Below are positions 14,301 through 27,000 of a stretch of DNA of 64,000 nucleotides, in pieces. The number at the start of each line of letters is the position of its first letter. Position 1 is the first letter of the stretch. Position numbers and translations under genes: made by a program. Source of the DNA: Phoebastria nigripes. Its lineage: Eukaryota; Chordata; Aves; Procellariiformes; Diomedeidae. The notes beneath the pieces are model-generated. The model was not told the origin of the DNA, did not search any database, and worked only from the letters and a program-made list of their open reading frames with translations. Where the stretch lies: positions 1,906,475 through 1,970,474 of the forward strand of contig JAYKAV010002662.1 of assembly GCA_035582835.1 (NCBI GenBank), in the 5' to 3' direction.

Positions 14301-16056
14301 TATAAATAGAAATGAATTAAGTCTCAAAAGGTTGCCTGTTGATTGTCAGTAAAATTATGAAGAGTGTCTAAGTCACCTAGGCTCCTTTAGCCTCTTGATC
14401 TTCATGTATCTTTATGTAGAAGTCTTTATTTGATCTTAGTTAAAAACAGGAGTTCTCCATGAAGCCATTACTTCCTGGTTGGAATAAAACTTCCATGCGG
14501 TCCCATACCACCTTGTAGTCTTTTTAAATATGATAAAATGTTTGTGTGTACGTGTAAATTTATGCATAAGAATTTGTGAATCTAGGCCAGTGACATTAAA
14601 TTAGATGTGTCATTGTATTGTTCTTTATTTCCCTAGCCTATTATTCTCGTATTTTGCAGTGCTCTGCAGGTCAAAGGAAAATGCCAAAGAGATTATATGG
14701 AAAAGAGGGGGGAAAAAAAGATGACTGTGCTCCACGTAGTCTCAAACATTTGAAAGAAACCCATCCTCATGACTGTTTTCGTTACCACAGCAGACAGAAT
14801 GCAAAGTCTATATTTAGTCACAAACATTTCTTAAACAAAAGGAGAACTTAGGACTCCTGATTGTTATTTTGTAAGATTTAGGTCTAGCAGAATCGCAGTG
14901 GAAACATCCCTGCTGCCACAGGCTATCATCCATCTCCCCAGCCCATGGTCAGTAGTAGGTTCTTGAGTGGCATCATGGAAATCAGTAGGGTTAAATGAAT
15001 ACAATCGTACTTGAAATGAGCATGTCTGATGGTATCTAACCTTTAGCCTGTGAGCACCACTTTCACGTTGTTGATCTTCAAGTTTGGCTCCTTTATTATC
15101 ATTGCCAAGTGTCTGAAATATATGCATGCATGTCCTTGATACCACGCCAGGCAAGCAATCCTATGCTGTTGTGCAAGCAGGAGATGGAGGTGCAAGAAGC
15201 CGTGACTTCTCTGAAGTCAGTGTCCAACCAGGTGTAGTGCACAGCAAGGACCTCAGCCTCTGCTTCCCCTGTTGCTTCTGGGGGATGGGACCTCCCTGCT
15301 GGCTTGTGTCAGTATCTTGGGCTAAGGTAAGGGGCTGGTGCTAGGGTGGTGGTCTGAGTCCACAAAGCCCATGCAAGAGCAGGAGGGCAGCTAGCTGGAG
15401 GTGAGCAGGACCCACTTTCCCTGTATTTACACCCCTGCAGGCAACCTATTGCCCAAGGTGGCCTTTTAGGTAATGGTCGCCCATCCACGGGGAGTCAGGG
15501 AAAGGCTTATAGGGCATGCAGGTCATGTTCTGAGAACCTGAAAGGTCTTTTGACCTGGGGTGGCTGAAGCCTATGAGAGTAAGGCTAAAACTGTAATGGA
15601 AAATGGCATTTATCTTTCTGAATAAATACAGGCGCTAGCAATATCTTATTTGTTTGTACTGTTCTCACTTCTTGCCATGCCATAGAAAATATGCATCTTG
15701 GGTCTTTATTTTCATATGCACATTTTGTTTACATAACCAGTACATTTTTATCAGCAAGAACCGATGTTAACTGAATTTAACAAAGACAAAGCAAGAGGGA
15801 AATTTTCATTCTGTGCATGGTGATATCACAGAAACAATGTGTTTGAAGCCTTGTACTTCAAAAATATGCCTGAGAGGAATGGAAAAATCCAGGCTTGTAT
15901 TGTAAAAACGTGAGTCACACAGCTATTATCTCTTAAGAAATGGCATTCCAGCTCTTTGATTCAGTCATTGATGATTTCCCTTTTTAAGTTGTGGTGCTTT
16001 CTTACCCTTTTAAGAAACATCTGGGCTAACCCTGGCTATTTGTAGAAATGTTTGCA

Positions 16057-16120
16057 ATTCATAGATTAAAAGAAATTAGACATAGAAAGGACCCATGAAA
16101 TTATCTTGTCCATTTCCTGA
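16057..16120 (-). repeat. Degenerate CR1-like 3' fragment, reverse orientation
   Basis: The stretch begins AATTCATAGATT and continues with GACATAGAAAGGACCCATG and an ATTATCTTGTCC core. This order matches, with many changes, the reverse complement of old sauropsid CR1 LINE 3' ends (a CATAGA start, then a GAAGGGACC block, then ATCATCTAGTC). The high divergence suggests an ancient insertion. A repeat-library search would settle it. Confidence 0.45.
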
Positions 16121-16438
16121 AAGCATATGAAATTGAAAAAGAATTAGGCTAAATATATATATTAGAATTTGGAACTTTAACTTATATACAATGTGAAGAC
16201 AAAACATGTCAAGGTTTTTCAATTGTAAGGATGCCAGAAATTGTAATTTTTTTAAGGAAAAGTTAATAGAAAAGTAGCAAAAGCTCTAATGAAATTTGTG
16301 TAGGATTTTCTAGTTGTTCCTAGGCAGCTATCTTTCTGTAATTTGCAGATAAAACTGAAAAGATCTGGTTTTGACCAGTTTGAAGTTGATTCAGTTTTCT
16401 AATGAGAGAGAGCTTTAAGCAAAAATAATTCCCCTTTT

Positions 16439-16458
16439 AAAAAAAAAAAAAAAAAAAA
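16439..16458. repeat. A20 homopolymer
   Basis: Twenty uninterrupted A residues follow a short CCCCTTTT block. No recognisable retrogene or SINE body precedes them, so this is treated as a simple repeat rather than a retroposon tail. Confidence 0.85.
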
Positions 16459-17844
16459 CCTTCTCATTTTGATTAGGTTTTTCTGGTTATTTTATCTCCC
16501 TCACCATCCCTTATCCTTGTTTAGTTTTTTGCTTTTTTAAAAAATTTTGTCCAGTTCTGTTGCCAGAATGGCTTCTTTTGGAAGTCTTTAAGGAAGTCTG
16601 AGAAGGATGCTGAATATTCTAGTGAAGATTCAGTTTTTGTGATCAAGCAACACCCATGAAAACTGTGGCACTTAGTAGAGACATTCCACACATTTTATCA
16701 TCATCTCAGTAAAGTTCTTGGTGACCCTCATGCTATATGGCCATGCCTCCAGTTCAGCTATATGGAGAAGGTGGTGCAATGGTGGCTACCACCAGTTTTC
16801 CAGCAAAGGGAATGTCTGCATAGGTTGGAGATAGTCACCCAGCCCGTGCTCCGAAGCACTGGAAGCAGGTAGTTGGTGCGATGCAGATCTCGAGCACCTG
16901 CAGATGTACGGGGGTATTGACTTTGGTTCTCTGTGCACTTCCGCATCTGCACAAGCTCAGGTCAGCCACAGAGTCGGCAGGCAGATTGAGCCCTTGTCCA
17001 AGGCAGCGTAGGCTGTCTTGTGTTGGCATTAGTGCTACATAAGGACAAAAGCACATAAGATCAGATGATGGGTTTCTCCAGACTGGTAGCCTAGGAAGAG
17101 TGTAAAAATAGGGCAAACATAAGTAGTCTTTCTTGCATGCACCCAGGTTCTGCAGCTAAGGGATTTTCTCAGTCAGAGACAGCATCTTTGTGTTTAAAAC
17201 CATTAATGGATCTTTTGCCCTTGGATTTGTCTTGTGGCTTTGTGAATCCTTGCCATTTGCAGCGAACAAGTTTCACAGGATAACTCTGTGCCAGGTGGAA
17301 AGTGGCTCCAGTGGTTGTTTCAAACCTGCTGCTCTGTGATTTCATTCAAAATTTCTCCATTCTTGTATTATGAGAAAAAGTGAACAATCATTCCCCGTTC
17401 ACCATCTTCACAGCGCTCGTGTTTATCTAGACCTCAACTAACAGACCCCACAATGATCTCCTCTCCAGTTTAGAGACCTAGTCTGTGCCCTTCCAGAAGT
17501 ACTGATCAGCCACTGATTTTTGTTGTCCCCTTCAGCACTGAGACAGGTTTCATTGTGAAGAAACAAAAATTGAAATGACAAAAAATTCTGAGAATTCTCT
17601 GGCCACCTGTACTGATGCCATTTACAGAAAGTGAAATTCTATTTGCTTGCACTGGTGCTGAGTCACAAAGNGTTGAGCATAAGAAAACTCAGTTTGTGGG
17701 AAAGCTTCTAATTTCCTGTTTTTCAGGAGGAAGGGGATAAAACAAATGATGTGGGGGGAGAGGGGAAAGGAATAAAGAGAATAAAGCTAAATAAAGAAGA
17801 ATGTCAGAATACCCAAACTCCAGGAAGGCTAATTCATTTTAGCC

Positions 17845-17905
17845 CTGCTTGTTCAAACAAGCAGTAATGCGGAATGTAATGTACCAGCTCCAGTAAATCA
17901 TTCCT
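17845..17905. promoter_or_regulatory. 9-bp-arm palindrome next to paired TEAD/MCAT-like motifs (candidate element)
   Basis: CTGCTTGTT at 17845-17853 is mirrored by AACAAGCAG at 17856-17864, a near-perfect palindrome with a 2-base centre. Just downstream are GGAATGT (17871-17877) and CATTCCT (17899-17905), facing matches to the TEAD/MCAT motif common in heart and muscle enhancers. The site is about 1.6 kb before the first coding exon. The motifs are short and could be chance; enhancer function is inference. Confidence 0.2.
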
Positions 17906-19466
17906 GTATGATAGGCTGTGATCAATGACAATTTAATGAATTCATTTTAAAACGAAGTCAGAATAGGAAAAACAGTAGTTATTTGAAAGAGTACTTTACT
18001 CAAATAAATTGAGTCAATAAATATGCTATTTATCATGCAGAGTCCAGTTAAAGTCTTGTTTGCTGACAAAAATGCTGTCATCACAGAGCCTAATAGAAGC
18101 AAACTATCTGGAACTATCCACTGTAAATAGACAAATACCATCTGAAAGCAGAAAACAACAATTGCGGCTGAACAAAGAATTGTCCCCTGCACACATCGAC
18201 AAGTGCAATAGGGTAGCCCACCTCAAAATCTACTATTNTGTTTGTCACCAGCTTATATTCCGATTTAGTATGAATGGTCTGGTGGTGGTAAAAAAACAAG
18301 GGCTGTGTTTCTTCTGTGAAATGAGTTTTAATTGTTGCGTAGTGAGGGTTTCTCTTGCTGGAAAAACATGCCACTAAAGTCACTATTAAATTGCACAATA
18401 CGGGTTCAGTGAACTTGGATGGATTTGTGCAGGCTACTAGAACAGGGATAAGCTTCATCCCTTTTCAAACAGTAGTTTTACATTAATTTTCACAGCTGTC
18501 CATGTTGTTTAGTGCAGATACAAGAAGGCTTTTTGTTCTGCTGTGTTTTTCATGCTTGGCTTTATTCATGTAAGTTGAAGAGATGTGGCAATTCTCACTC
18601 GTTTTCATTCAGGCAGGCATTGGAAGTGTTAACAGTGAAGCACCATCAACCCAAAATGGTCAAACCTCGCAGGTTTGGGTTAGATGTTCAAACTGGTATT
18701 GGATGGAAGGAGCCTGGTTTTCAGATGTGATAAACTGGCAGCAGTGGCTATTCAGCATCTCAGAAGCTCGGAGTGCTCTCATGAAGGTCCCAGGGCTTTG
18801 CCCGGCACATTCGGGCTTCCAACACCCTTCAGACTGTAGGGCGTGGAGGAGAAGAAAATGCTCAAAAGTCTTAACAGATATCTTGAAGATGGTATTTCCT
18901 ATCCCAAAGGAAAATAAAAACTATGTTGCAGAAGCCTAAGACAGAGATTATGAAGAATTTCTATGTGATTTAAGAATCTGAACTTGACCCTCACTCTTTA
19001 AATTTGGAATAGAACAGCTGGGGCATTTTTAGAGTTTGCATCATGTGGCCAGAGATCGGCTGATTTAAGTCTGCCCTGCAGTCATCTTAGGCACATTGTT
19101 CATCCACTCCCAGAGCTGCATTTTCAAAAATGAGTTAGGAATCCAAATCCCTGTGGCTTTCAATGAAATTTAAGCTTGTATGAATCTAAGTTACTCCTTA
19201 GTTTGGATTTAGGATCCCAAGTGACTGAAAAACTTAAGAATACTCCGCAGTCTATCTACAAAGTCTTTTTAGCTCTGATGATGAGTGATTCCTAATTGAA
19301 ATTACAGTTTCAGTCATTTCTGTTTTCCTTGATGTTCTACTAACCACATAAAACTAGATGAAGGGTTTCCTGATAATAGATAGCCTACAAGTTATTTTTT
19401 GAATTCTGATGGCTTTGTTCTTCTTGCTTTGCTCCTGTCACTAACCTTTGGTACTTTTTCTTTCAG

Positions 19467-19518
19467 CTGTTTCCACTACTAGGAGTAAAGACCAGTAAAG
19501 ACAAAGCAGGATGAAAAG
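19467..19518 (+). other. SCN5A: 5' UTR part of the first coding exon
   Basis: A polypyrimidine tract and CAG acceptor ending at 19466 mark the exon start, as expected for a 5' UTR split by intron 1. The 52-base leader carries an upstream ATG at 19511, eight bases before the real start and in another frame. Any earlier UTR lies on an unlocated upstream exon. Confidence 0.85.
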
Positions 19519-19785
19519 ATGGCTGACTTCTTGTTACCACCGGGTACTAACAGCTTCCACCGGTTCACGCCTGAATCCTTGGCTGCTATTGAGAAACGAA
19601 TTGCGGAGAAGCTTGCAAGGAATGCAAAGCAGGAATACAGAGAGCAGCTGGGTGAAGAAGAGAAACCTCAGCCTCAGTTTGATTTGCAAGCTTGCAAGAA
19701 GCTGCCCGATATCTATGGGACTGTTCCTCCAGAGCTCATTGGGGAGCCATTGGAGGACCTTGACCCTTTCTACAATGATCGTAAG
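19511..19785 (+). other. Overlapping upstream open reading frame (first segment)
   Basis: An ATG at 19511 with A at -3 opens a frame out of register with the channel start at 19519. It stays open through the rest of this exon. After splicing to the exon at 21501 it adds Arg-His-Leu and stops at TAG 21508-21510, giving 94 codons. In the unspliced genome it stops at 19787-19789. The peptide resembles nothing known and is probably not a functional protein. A ribosome starting here would miss the channel frame, so the uORF may lower translation; the channel ATG has a better context (A at -3, G at +4), which allows leaky scanning. Confidence 0.5.
19519..19785 (+). CDS. SCN5A: SCN5A coding exon 2: N-terminal cytoplasmic domain, residues 1-89
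   Basis: This first coding exon encodes the intracellular N-terminus of Nav1.5, which in the family takes part in trafficking and alpha-subunit interaction. It starts [20 protein letters not shown] and ends with the conserved [13 protein letters not shown] block, present in all vertebrate sodium channels. The chosen ATG sits in a good context (AAGATGG) and gives the family N-terminus; the ATG at 19511 is out of frame. The length, 89 codons ending exactly on a codon, is about two residues shorter than human. The acceptor is TTTCTTTCAG and the donor AAG|GTGAGC. The frame joins the next exon in phase 0, giving FYNDRK followed by [10 protein letters not shown]. Confidence 0.96.
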
Positions 19786-21500
19786 GTGAGCACCAGCCAT
19801 CCATCCTGCTTCTTTGCTTTTGCTAAAGCATAAACACTGTCTCTGTTTTGAGGGCTCGGGTTTTTATCTTTCTACAGCCAGTAAAAATATTTTTTCCCAG
19901 ATTAAGGATCAGAGTTTCGGCATGAGCAGGGCTCCCAGAAAACATCTAAGCAGGAGGGCAAAGAGGGATAAAAAGCATAATTAAAACTTGGATGTTTTCA
20001 GATAACTCTGAGTATGAATATACAGTGTCTGAAAAGAGCAGAGCAGTAGCTGAGTTAAATTAAGCCAGAGGTTTTTATCTACCCTATCTTGCCTTCTGCA
20101 TGAGCCCTGACTCTTCACAGGTCTGTTTATCACTTAAGCCCCTTAATNTTAAGGACTTCTGGGTGACTTGAGTCTTGTGCTAGCACTCTGCATAAGAGCA
20201 GGAGGCACCTCCACAACTGTTCCTGGAGAGCAGCGGTTCTTTTCCTGCTGAGGGATAGTTCAACTCCNTTTAAGATGACCAAAATAGACCCGAAGGGAGA
20301 TGTGAGTAGCATGTGCAATGCTGGCACTTTGCAGAAGGGTAAACTTCATCCCAAAGCGAGCATCACCTGATGAGGAATCACGTGTAGGCTGGACCAAAGC
20401 CACAACAGTGCAAACAGCTTCTGTCAAAAGGCTGTGGACAGCAGAGCTGGGCTGGTTGCTTACTACAGTTTGTTCCCCTTTCTAAACATTTTGCAACACG
20501 GGGGACAAAATAAGGCTTGGAAGCTANAGTGTATTTTTAGGCAGCTTCCAGTTCTTTCAGGTACTGAGCCTGATTTTGGGCTATGCTATTTCCTGTAAAC
20601 AATGAGTTAATATGACCACAATGCTACTTCTATTACAACAGCGTAGAAACAGGTGCAAGAACTACAGAATAGAAGTTAAATGGATAAAGACAACTAGATT
20701 AATTTTGGCCCTTCCAGGTATGTAATTTACCTTTTAATTTGCCTGCTATCCCTGCACAAGCAGCAGGATACAGATTTGCAATTTTAGTGTCATGAAGGTC
20801 TGAGACTCAAGGTGGGTGAGTTGCTTAGAGTTTGTCTATTGGGTGCCCTGATCCTGTCTCTGACTGAATATTAGTTCCTCTGTGCATGGTAGGGCATCTT
20901 CAGAGCTCTGTAAATTGGGCCAGCATCCAATTCACCTTTGCTTTGGATTTAAGATAACTCACAGTATTGGTTTTCTCCACCCATATTAACCTGAGTACAA
21001 TGACAGTGCCTCAGTGCCAGGGTCAGATCCTGCTGTGGAGCTGTGTCTCATGCAGCTTCTTACTTGGTAAGACAAAAAACATCAATGGAGAGCAACAAAA
21101 TGCTCAAGGTAGAGAAGGTAGAGTAACAACATAGTAAGGTTCCCGGCACCTGGGAAGTAAGAGCATCATAAAAGTCCCTCCACCACATTTTAGTCTCCAG
21201 GTCATTCTTTATTTTTAAAGGTGATTCTGCTCTCTTCCCAGCCCCATGATGGAGGTGATGGCACTGTAAGGAGTGAAGAAAGAAAAAATAGTTGGGATAT
21301 TGCAATAGGACAGGCAACAGCTCTGCTGGCAGGGTCTTGGACAAAACTCTTCACTGAATGAAAAGGAATTTGGGGGTCTCGGGAGGGAGTGGGGAAGAAG
21401 TATGGGATACTGGCAGGAATTTCCCAATGGGATGTGGGCTGGGAAAAGCTGAGCATAAATGCAAATACTGAATGTTCTCATTTTCTATTTTGTTTTCCAG
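19786..21500 (+). other. SCN5A: SCN5A intron 2 (GT-AG, 1715 bp)
   Basis: A conventional U2-type intron: donor GTGAGC, acceptor TGTTTTCCAG, phase 0. Small open frames on both strands overlap one another and look random. No repeat or RNA gene was recognised, apart from short stretches resembling old amniote repeats (GGGTCAGATCCTG near 21020). Confidence 0.93.
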
Positions 21501-21619
21501 ACATTTATAGTACTGAACAAAGGGAAGACAATCTTTCGATTTAGTGCCACTCCTGCCTTGTATATACTTAGTCCTTTCCATCCAATCAGAAGAGCAGCAA
21601 TTAAAATTTTGGTACATTC
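21501..21619 (+). CDS. SCN5A: SCN5A coding exon 3: end of N-terminus and start of S1, residues 90-129
   Basis: The exon reads [20 protein letters not shown], then [11 protein letters not shown] and AAIKILVHS, almost identical to known Nav1.5. It covers the conserved juxtamembrane N-terminus and the start of transmembrane segment S1 of domain I. The length of 119 bases matches the family exon and ends in phase 2 within a serine codon (TC|A). It is followed not by GT but by ATATCCTTT, the signature of a U12-type AT-AC donor, so the apparent lack of a GT donor is real and not a defect. The Ser129 codon is completed by the first base of the exon at 27022. Confidence 0.96.
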
Positions 21620-21628
21620 ATATCCTTT
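21620..21628 (+). other. SCN5A: U12-type AT-AC 5' splice site
   Basis: ATATCCTTT immediately follows the phase-2 end of exon 3 and matches the minor-spliceosome AT-AC donor consensus at all nine bases. Sodium channel genes are classic carriers of such an intron at this position. Confidence 0.95.
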
Positions 21629-24600
21629 CTGTTGATTTCCCTTCTTGTGTATTTTATATGGTTTTTAAACACAGATGGATGGAAGTCAGAAACCATTTTA
21701 TTTCATTAAGCTGTTTTAAATCTTTCAGCTGAATTTGCTTGCACAAGCAGAAACGCACTTGGATTTTTGGTTTGTTTCATTTTATATTGTTATGTGAGCT
21801 ATGAAAATGACTATATTATACTACTGGCATCAGATAATGTGAACTGCACTGGAGACTCTGGTGAGTTTNCTCAGGTTTAAAGGGTGTGAAGGGTGAGTGG
21901 AAGAAACAGGGTGTAGTACCTTAGAAAGGAAGGGAACCAGGGGGCTGGAGAACACCTGGGGAAATCTACACTGATGGAGAGCTTCGCTACTGAGTACTTA
22001 AGCAACCTCTCCCATGAGACTCTGTGACACCATATGCGGATGCAATTTAATTTTGAACTGCCCCAGAACTGAATTTTTTTGCTCTCCTGAAACAGAACAT
22101 TTAAAAAATTTTGTTGGTTTTTTAGTTTGTTTGTTGCAATGTGTTATCCAGCTAGGAATGAAAGCACAGGCTGGCCTGCTGGACCTTTCAGTGGAAGGGA
22201 GATGCCTGATTTCCCCTAGCTCTAGTTCTGAAGTCTTGCAAGATAGAGAGAGAGATATATATGCAGCAGTTGGTTTTGGCTTGTTTTTTTAACGTGGCCA
22301 CAGAAACATTATATTCTGGCATAGTCACTTCTCTCTGGAAGACCAGACTGACCCAAATGTTCAGCTTTGTGTGAACATTACTAAAAACACACCCTTTTTC
22401 ATGAGTTGCCTGCTTTCTCTGCAGTGCGCATGGGAGACCTGGCAGTGATAATTCAAAGACTCCACATGCTGCTGTGATGATCATGTGATGTTTTAGTGAT
22501 GGAAATCCCTCATCTGCAATGCCCATGTCCACCAGAGAGAACTAATAAGTACTAAGCAGGTAGCATCTTAGAATCATTGGTTTATTATCAAATTTCAGGG
22601 AAAAAAATAGGGAAAGAAACCTGATTCCCAGTGGTTGTCTGTGCAGTGGGGGAAAAAAAAAAGTGAGAATATAGGTATTCTAGCAAGAGGAAAAATAGGA
22701 AGCTTCTAGTAACAATAATTCTATGCAAAATGAAATGAGATATCAGCCAAGATGTTAGTATGGTTACTGAGAATACAGCATGGAATTTTGCAGAGAGATT
22801 TTCTTATGGATCAGGTTATACGTGCAAGCAGTACAGCACATGCTGCTGCATACCCAGGGCCCAACAGTGTTTATTAGGTACTGTCGCATCAGCACAGCCT
22901 TGCTGAGGTTAATTGAGGTCAATGAATTTGCACGGGTGTGGCTAAGAGAAGAATTGGAAGTTGAGCTTCTTAGAAAAAAGCATGGATGTGTGAATATTGA
23001 CTCCAGCTTTGGAGGCCTGTTCTGTCTTCTGCTCACTTTCTTCTACACTGGTTGGTGAAGCCAAGAGGTCACAGGTATGTGTAATACACAGGAACTACAT
23101 GCCTTTGGTAGCAGTCAACCAAAAGATAAGTATGCAAGAAATCCTTATCACACTTCTTCGAAGGATAAAAACCACAGAGAAGTGAATATGAAAGATATTT
23201 TAGGAACAGAAATACGGGCAGATAAGGAGTGTAAAATTTTGGGAGTGGAAGGTCACAATGCAAATAGCATTTTAGTTCCAGAAAGACCTAAGTTATCACC
23301 TTGTGTTGATAATGTCAGGAAATCCAACAGCTCAATCTTTGGCAAGCACAGGCAGGAGGCAACAGCTCCAGTCCCAGTGAAACAGTGTTGAAGTTCCTTA
23401 TCAGGCACTGATTTGTTTTCTGTTGATAAAGACCTTTCACATCAACCTGAAACACAAAGGCCAATTGGCTGAGCAGGCAGTCAATATCCCAGGCAGAAAG
23501 GAGCCTGAATGGGCAAGTACTCAAGCAGAGAATATCACAGACATGAATCTGGGAACCAGATCTGTTGTCTTGCGTGAGTGTAATCAAGCAATCTTTATTT
23601 TCCCCAGGGCAAAAGCCAAAAAAGAACATTAACAAATGGTGCCCTGTCACGTGTATGAAGCAACTTCTTTAGTAGATGCCATATTTCCATTTCCAGTCAT
23701 TGACTGTACCTTGAAGGCCAACAGTAGAACAGAATAGAGAGGACAGAGTAAAATCATCCTATACAGAAGCTGTGGGGGTCACATTTCTTGGTTAAGTAGC
23801 TGCATATGGAGTTCTTCCTCTGAGACTTCAGGCAGGATAGATCCTGTATGTTCACTGCTTGTGCAGCCAAGCCTGATTAGTCTAGTCATTCAAAAATACA
23901 CCCTTCCAAGGGAAAAAACCATCCACAGCCTTCTAGTAACGTGAATTACTTCAATTAACAACATACCCCTACACCTCTCCTAGGTGTTTCTCCTCTTCTC
24001 CAGAGTCTAGGAGGCCTCATGAAAGGACCATGGCCCGGACAGCTGCCCAGAACAAGGCCCTGGTCCATTTCTGTCACAGAGGACATGGGGAGTGTAGGCC
24101 TGCATCCCATCTATATCAAATGCAAAACAGAAGTATTGGATGAACCCTTTTGCTGCCTTCATCATTATTAGCTATTATTAACATCTTTATTTACTATCTC
24201 CACCTATTAATAAGATTAAACCACTGCTAACATTTCATTGATGCCTTATGCTTAAAAGACTCCTCTTAATTCTTCTTGCCTGCAAGCCAAGGAACATTCT
24301 GTGGTGTCCTTAGTTTCTCCAAGCAGTTTGCTGTCCCCTATAAAATCCATAGCAATTGCTATTCCTAGTTTTTCTAGGTATTATAGATAGTTGCTCTCAG
24401 TTTGCCACTGATCCAGAATGGGGTTTTGGCCAAAATTACCTTCCTTGATGCTAGAATTATGGATTCTGGTCCATTTAAAAAAAGAAAAATCTTCTTAAAG
24501 AATTTCCAGTCTTTGTTCATAGTTCCTGGTTGCAACTTTTCTCCCATCTGATTTTACACACTTTCCTCTGTAAGGGAAAATGAGACCTTGTGAAGCACCA

Positions 24601-27000
24601 ATTATATGTACTATTGATTGGGCCTAACCTTTGCTTGCACATATTATATGTAATTTGGCAACGATCACTTAAAAAGCCTCTAGTATTCAGTCTGCTAATT
24701 AACAATTATCCATCATAATGAAGTCTAGAATAGAAGTATGCTGTGTTTGACTGAATATCTTTGTGCTAGAAGATAAAATTTATAACTTTCAGAATCAGTT
24801 TGCTCAAAGGCTATTCTATAACTTCGAATTGGAAATAGTAGGTTTAATTTATTGCAGAAAGGATCCTGATGAGTAGCTTAGTATATTTGGTTTGTGGTCC
24901 GTAACAGAGTCCAACCCATAGTTCTGGATCTGTTAACCATGTCAACTCCTGGATCAGCAGGCTTTCAAAAATTGGAATTAATAACAGTTCTAAGAGAGGT
25001 AACAGACAATGGTGCTAATATAGATTATCTCAATTTCATCTCCTTTACTTTGTTCTTTCTGAGTAGATCATCATCCCTGACTGTTTCTAATGCAAACAGT
25101 TGCATTAGATTTCAGGAAGGAATGCTGATTTTCATTCTGTAGGAATTTCTGTTTTCTCTTTCTTTTAACACAGATCTCTGACTTTGGTGCATAACCAGCT
25201 GAAATGCTTCTTTCTTTTAAGTTCTTTGTAGTTTTCAGCTTGATCATGAAACTCAGTTTGAATTCATAGTGCATTTGATGTCCCAAAGCTGACCCTTTAC
25301 ATTTTCAACCTGTGTTCTCTGGTATATTCTCTTTGGTGTTTCAACAAGAAGGTGATGACACCTGCCTATAAGTGAGCACCTGGGAAAGCTGTTAGATTCA
25401 ACTTATACCACAAGGAAACAGGGATGTATAAATCAGACCAGTGATCCTAAAATGGGTGGTTATAGAGGAATTTCCTTGCTTGGAATTCAATTGGAGGATA
25501 GTATTTGTTTGGCCTGGACTGAAGATACTACTGTGTTTTACAATTGTTGTTTTCATAGCGTTTCATAGCATTTCATTGTATTTGAAAAATTAATCCAGCA
25601 TTTTCTAGGCTAGCTGCAGCTTACAACCGAACTGTGTTAACCAGATGGACACAACTTTTAGAAATGTATCTCAGGCTGACTTGAGAAAATGCAACTGGAT
25701 ATCAGATATCCTTCCCAGTCCTTCAGCAGGAGGTTGGCCCCAGAAGTGGAAAATGTTTGTGAGATGAGCAGTCCCTTTGAGTTCAATTACTGCTTTCTGC
25801 AATGGCGCTGGGGAATATGCAGGTTGGTTACTACCAATTTAACCTTGTAGTTGCTTATGCAGCCTATCGGAAAACGTTCCACTCTGTATTCAGCAGAGAT
25901 TTTGGCTCTGCGAAAGGACAATTTTCATGCAAACATTTCAGGACATACCTTTGAAATGATATTCTTTGATTGCTATTCTTAAACGAAAAATACCACCAGC
26001 GGGATCAGTAAAGGGGTAAAACAAAAAAACTTCTTTTTTTTCCTAAAGAAGGCAGAAGAAATTTACATTTGGATGCTACTGTTCTTCCTTGAGAAGGGTC
26101 CCAACCTACTGACTGAGTTGTAGGCTGTTTTCCTTTGCCTTATCTTCTCTCCACTTAAACTAATTAGTTAAACTTTCTCCAGTAGCATTGGACCTATTAT
26201 TTATGCAGGAGAATCCCATCATGTTTTGTAATTTTTTTACAGAAAGTGGCATGTGCTTTTAGGAGAGCACTTCAGTGAGCTATGTTTTCAATTTCAGGAA
26301 TTTGATTTAGGGTGCTCCTTTTTGTATTTATGGCTTCAGCTTAGCAGCTAAGTGCATGGACTATACACTTGGGAGGTTCATTTTAGCCTCCAATTAGGGA
26401 AACTGGTGCCTCAGCTGAGGCAGTCAGCTTTGCAGACCAAGACTGTGTATTTGCCAACTGGGTTTGCAGACCAAGCCTTAAAATTAGTGCTCTGAAACTC
26501 ATATTAGCTTTTGGTGAAACTTTACACTGAAAGCGAGACCTCAAGCCCATTAGAGAGATTAGAAAGACCAGATTTCTAACTTGCCCTACTGCCTGAGAAA
26601 TGCTTCAGGATGCAAAATAAAATGGGAATTTGCAGACACAGGTTTTTCTGTAGATACTTAAATGAGACTAATCCCTCTTTTCATACAAAGTTGTGCACCT
26701 ATGCACATTGTCGTCTGACCAACACAGCTGTAAATTTGGGGTATTGTATTTTCAGAAGACTGTAGAGTCAGTACGTTTGTTTGCTGTATAAAGTATGTGT
26801 AAAAGATGTAGGCAAAGAAAAAAAAAGCAGGGAAGATTCCCTCATTTTTTCTATGTTTATATAATTATTTGTTTCCTTATGCACTTGCAAACAAATGTCT
26901 ATAGTGCTTTTTAAGCATCTTGCAAATTATGAGTGAGTGAGCTGTCACATCTTGTGTGAAATGACAAAAATTTATGAGGTCTTGTAACATATGCATTGTT

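Larger units (their letters stand above)
1..19466. other. 5' flank and/or intron 1 of SCN5A; no coding exon seen
   Basis: This 19.5 kb stretch lies before the first coding exon. Known vertebrate SCN5A genes have a non-coding exon 1 many kilobases upstream, so it should hold intron 1 and possibly exon 1 and the promoter, but no exon can be delimited from sequence alone. Open frames here are short, overlap on both strands and resemble no protein I recognise. No SCN10A C-terminal exon, the usual mammalian upstream neighbour, was found. Contents noted separately: a CpG-dense patch near 1.8 kb, a short element with LTR-like ends at 8294-8380, a degenerate CR1-like fragment near 16.1 kb, an A20 run at 16439-16458 and a short palindrome at 17845-17864. 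Confidence 0.75.

Noticed and set aside
1..19466. Last exon of an upstream sodium channel gene (SCN10A)
   Set aside because: No sodium channel C-terminal sequence is seen in any frame in this stretch.
19511..19789. ATG at 19511 as the real protein start (92-codon genomic frame)
   Set aside because: It is out of frame with the conserved sodium channel N-terminus; the ATG at 19519 has a better context and gives the family sequence. It was kept only as a uORF.
21620..21625. Exon 3 reading on into ATATCC as a missing or broken splice donor
   Set aside because: The AT start is a legitimate U12 donor, and the AC acceptor plus branch site at the other end restore the frame.
26430..26475. 13-bp direct repeat TTTGCAGACCAAG as a target duplication
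   Set aside because: The sequence between the copies is only about 20 bases with no transposon termini; it looks like a small local duplication.
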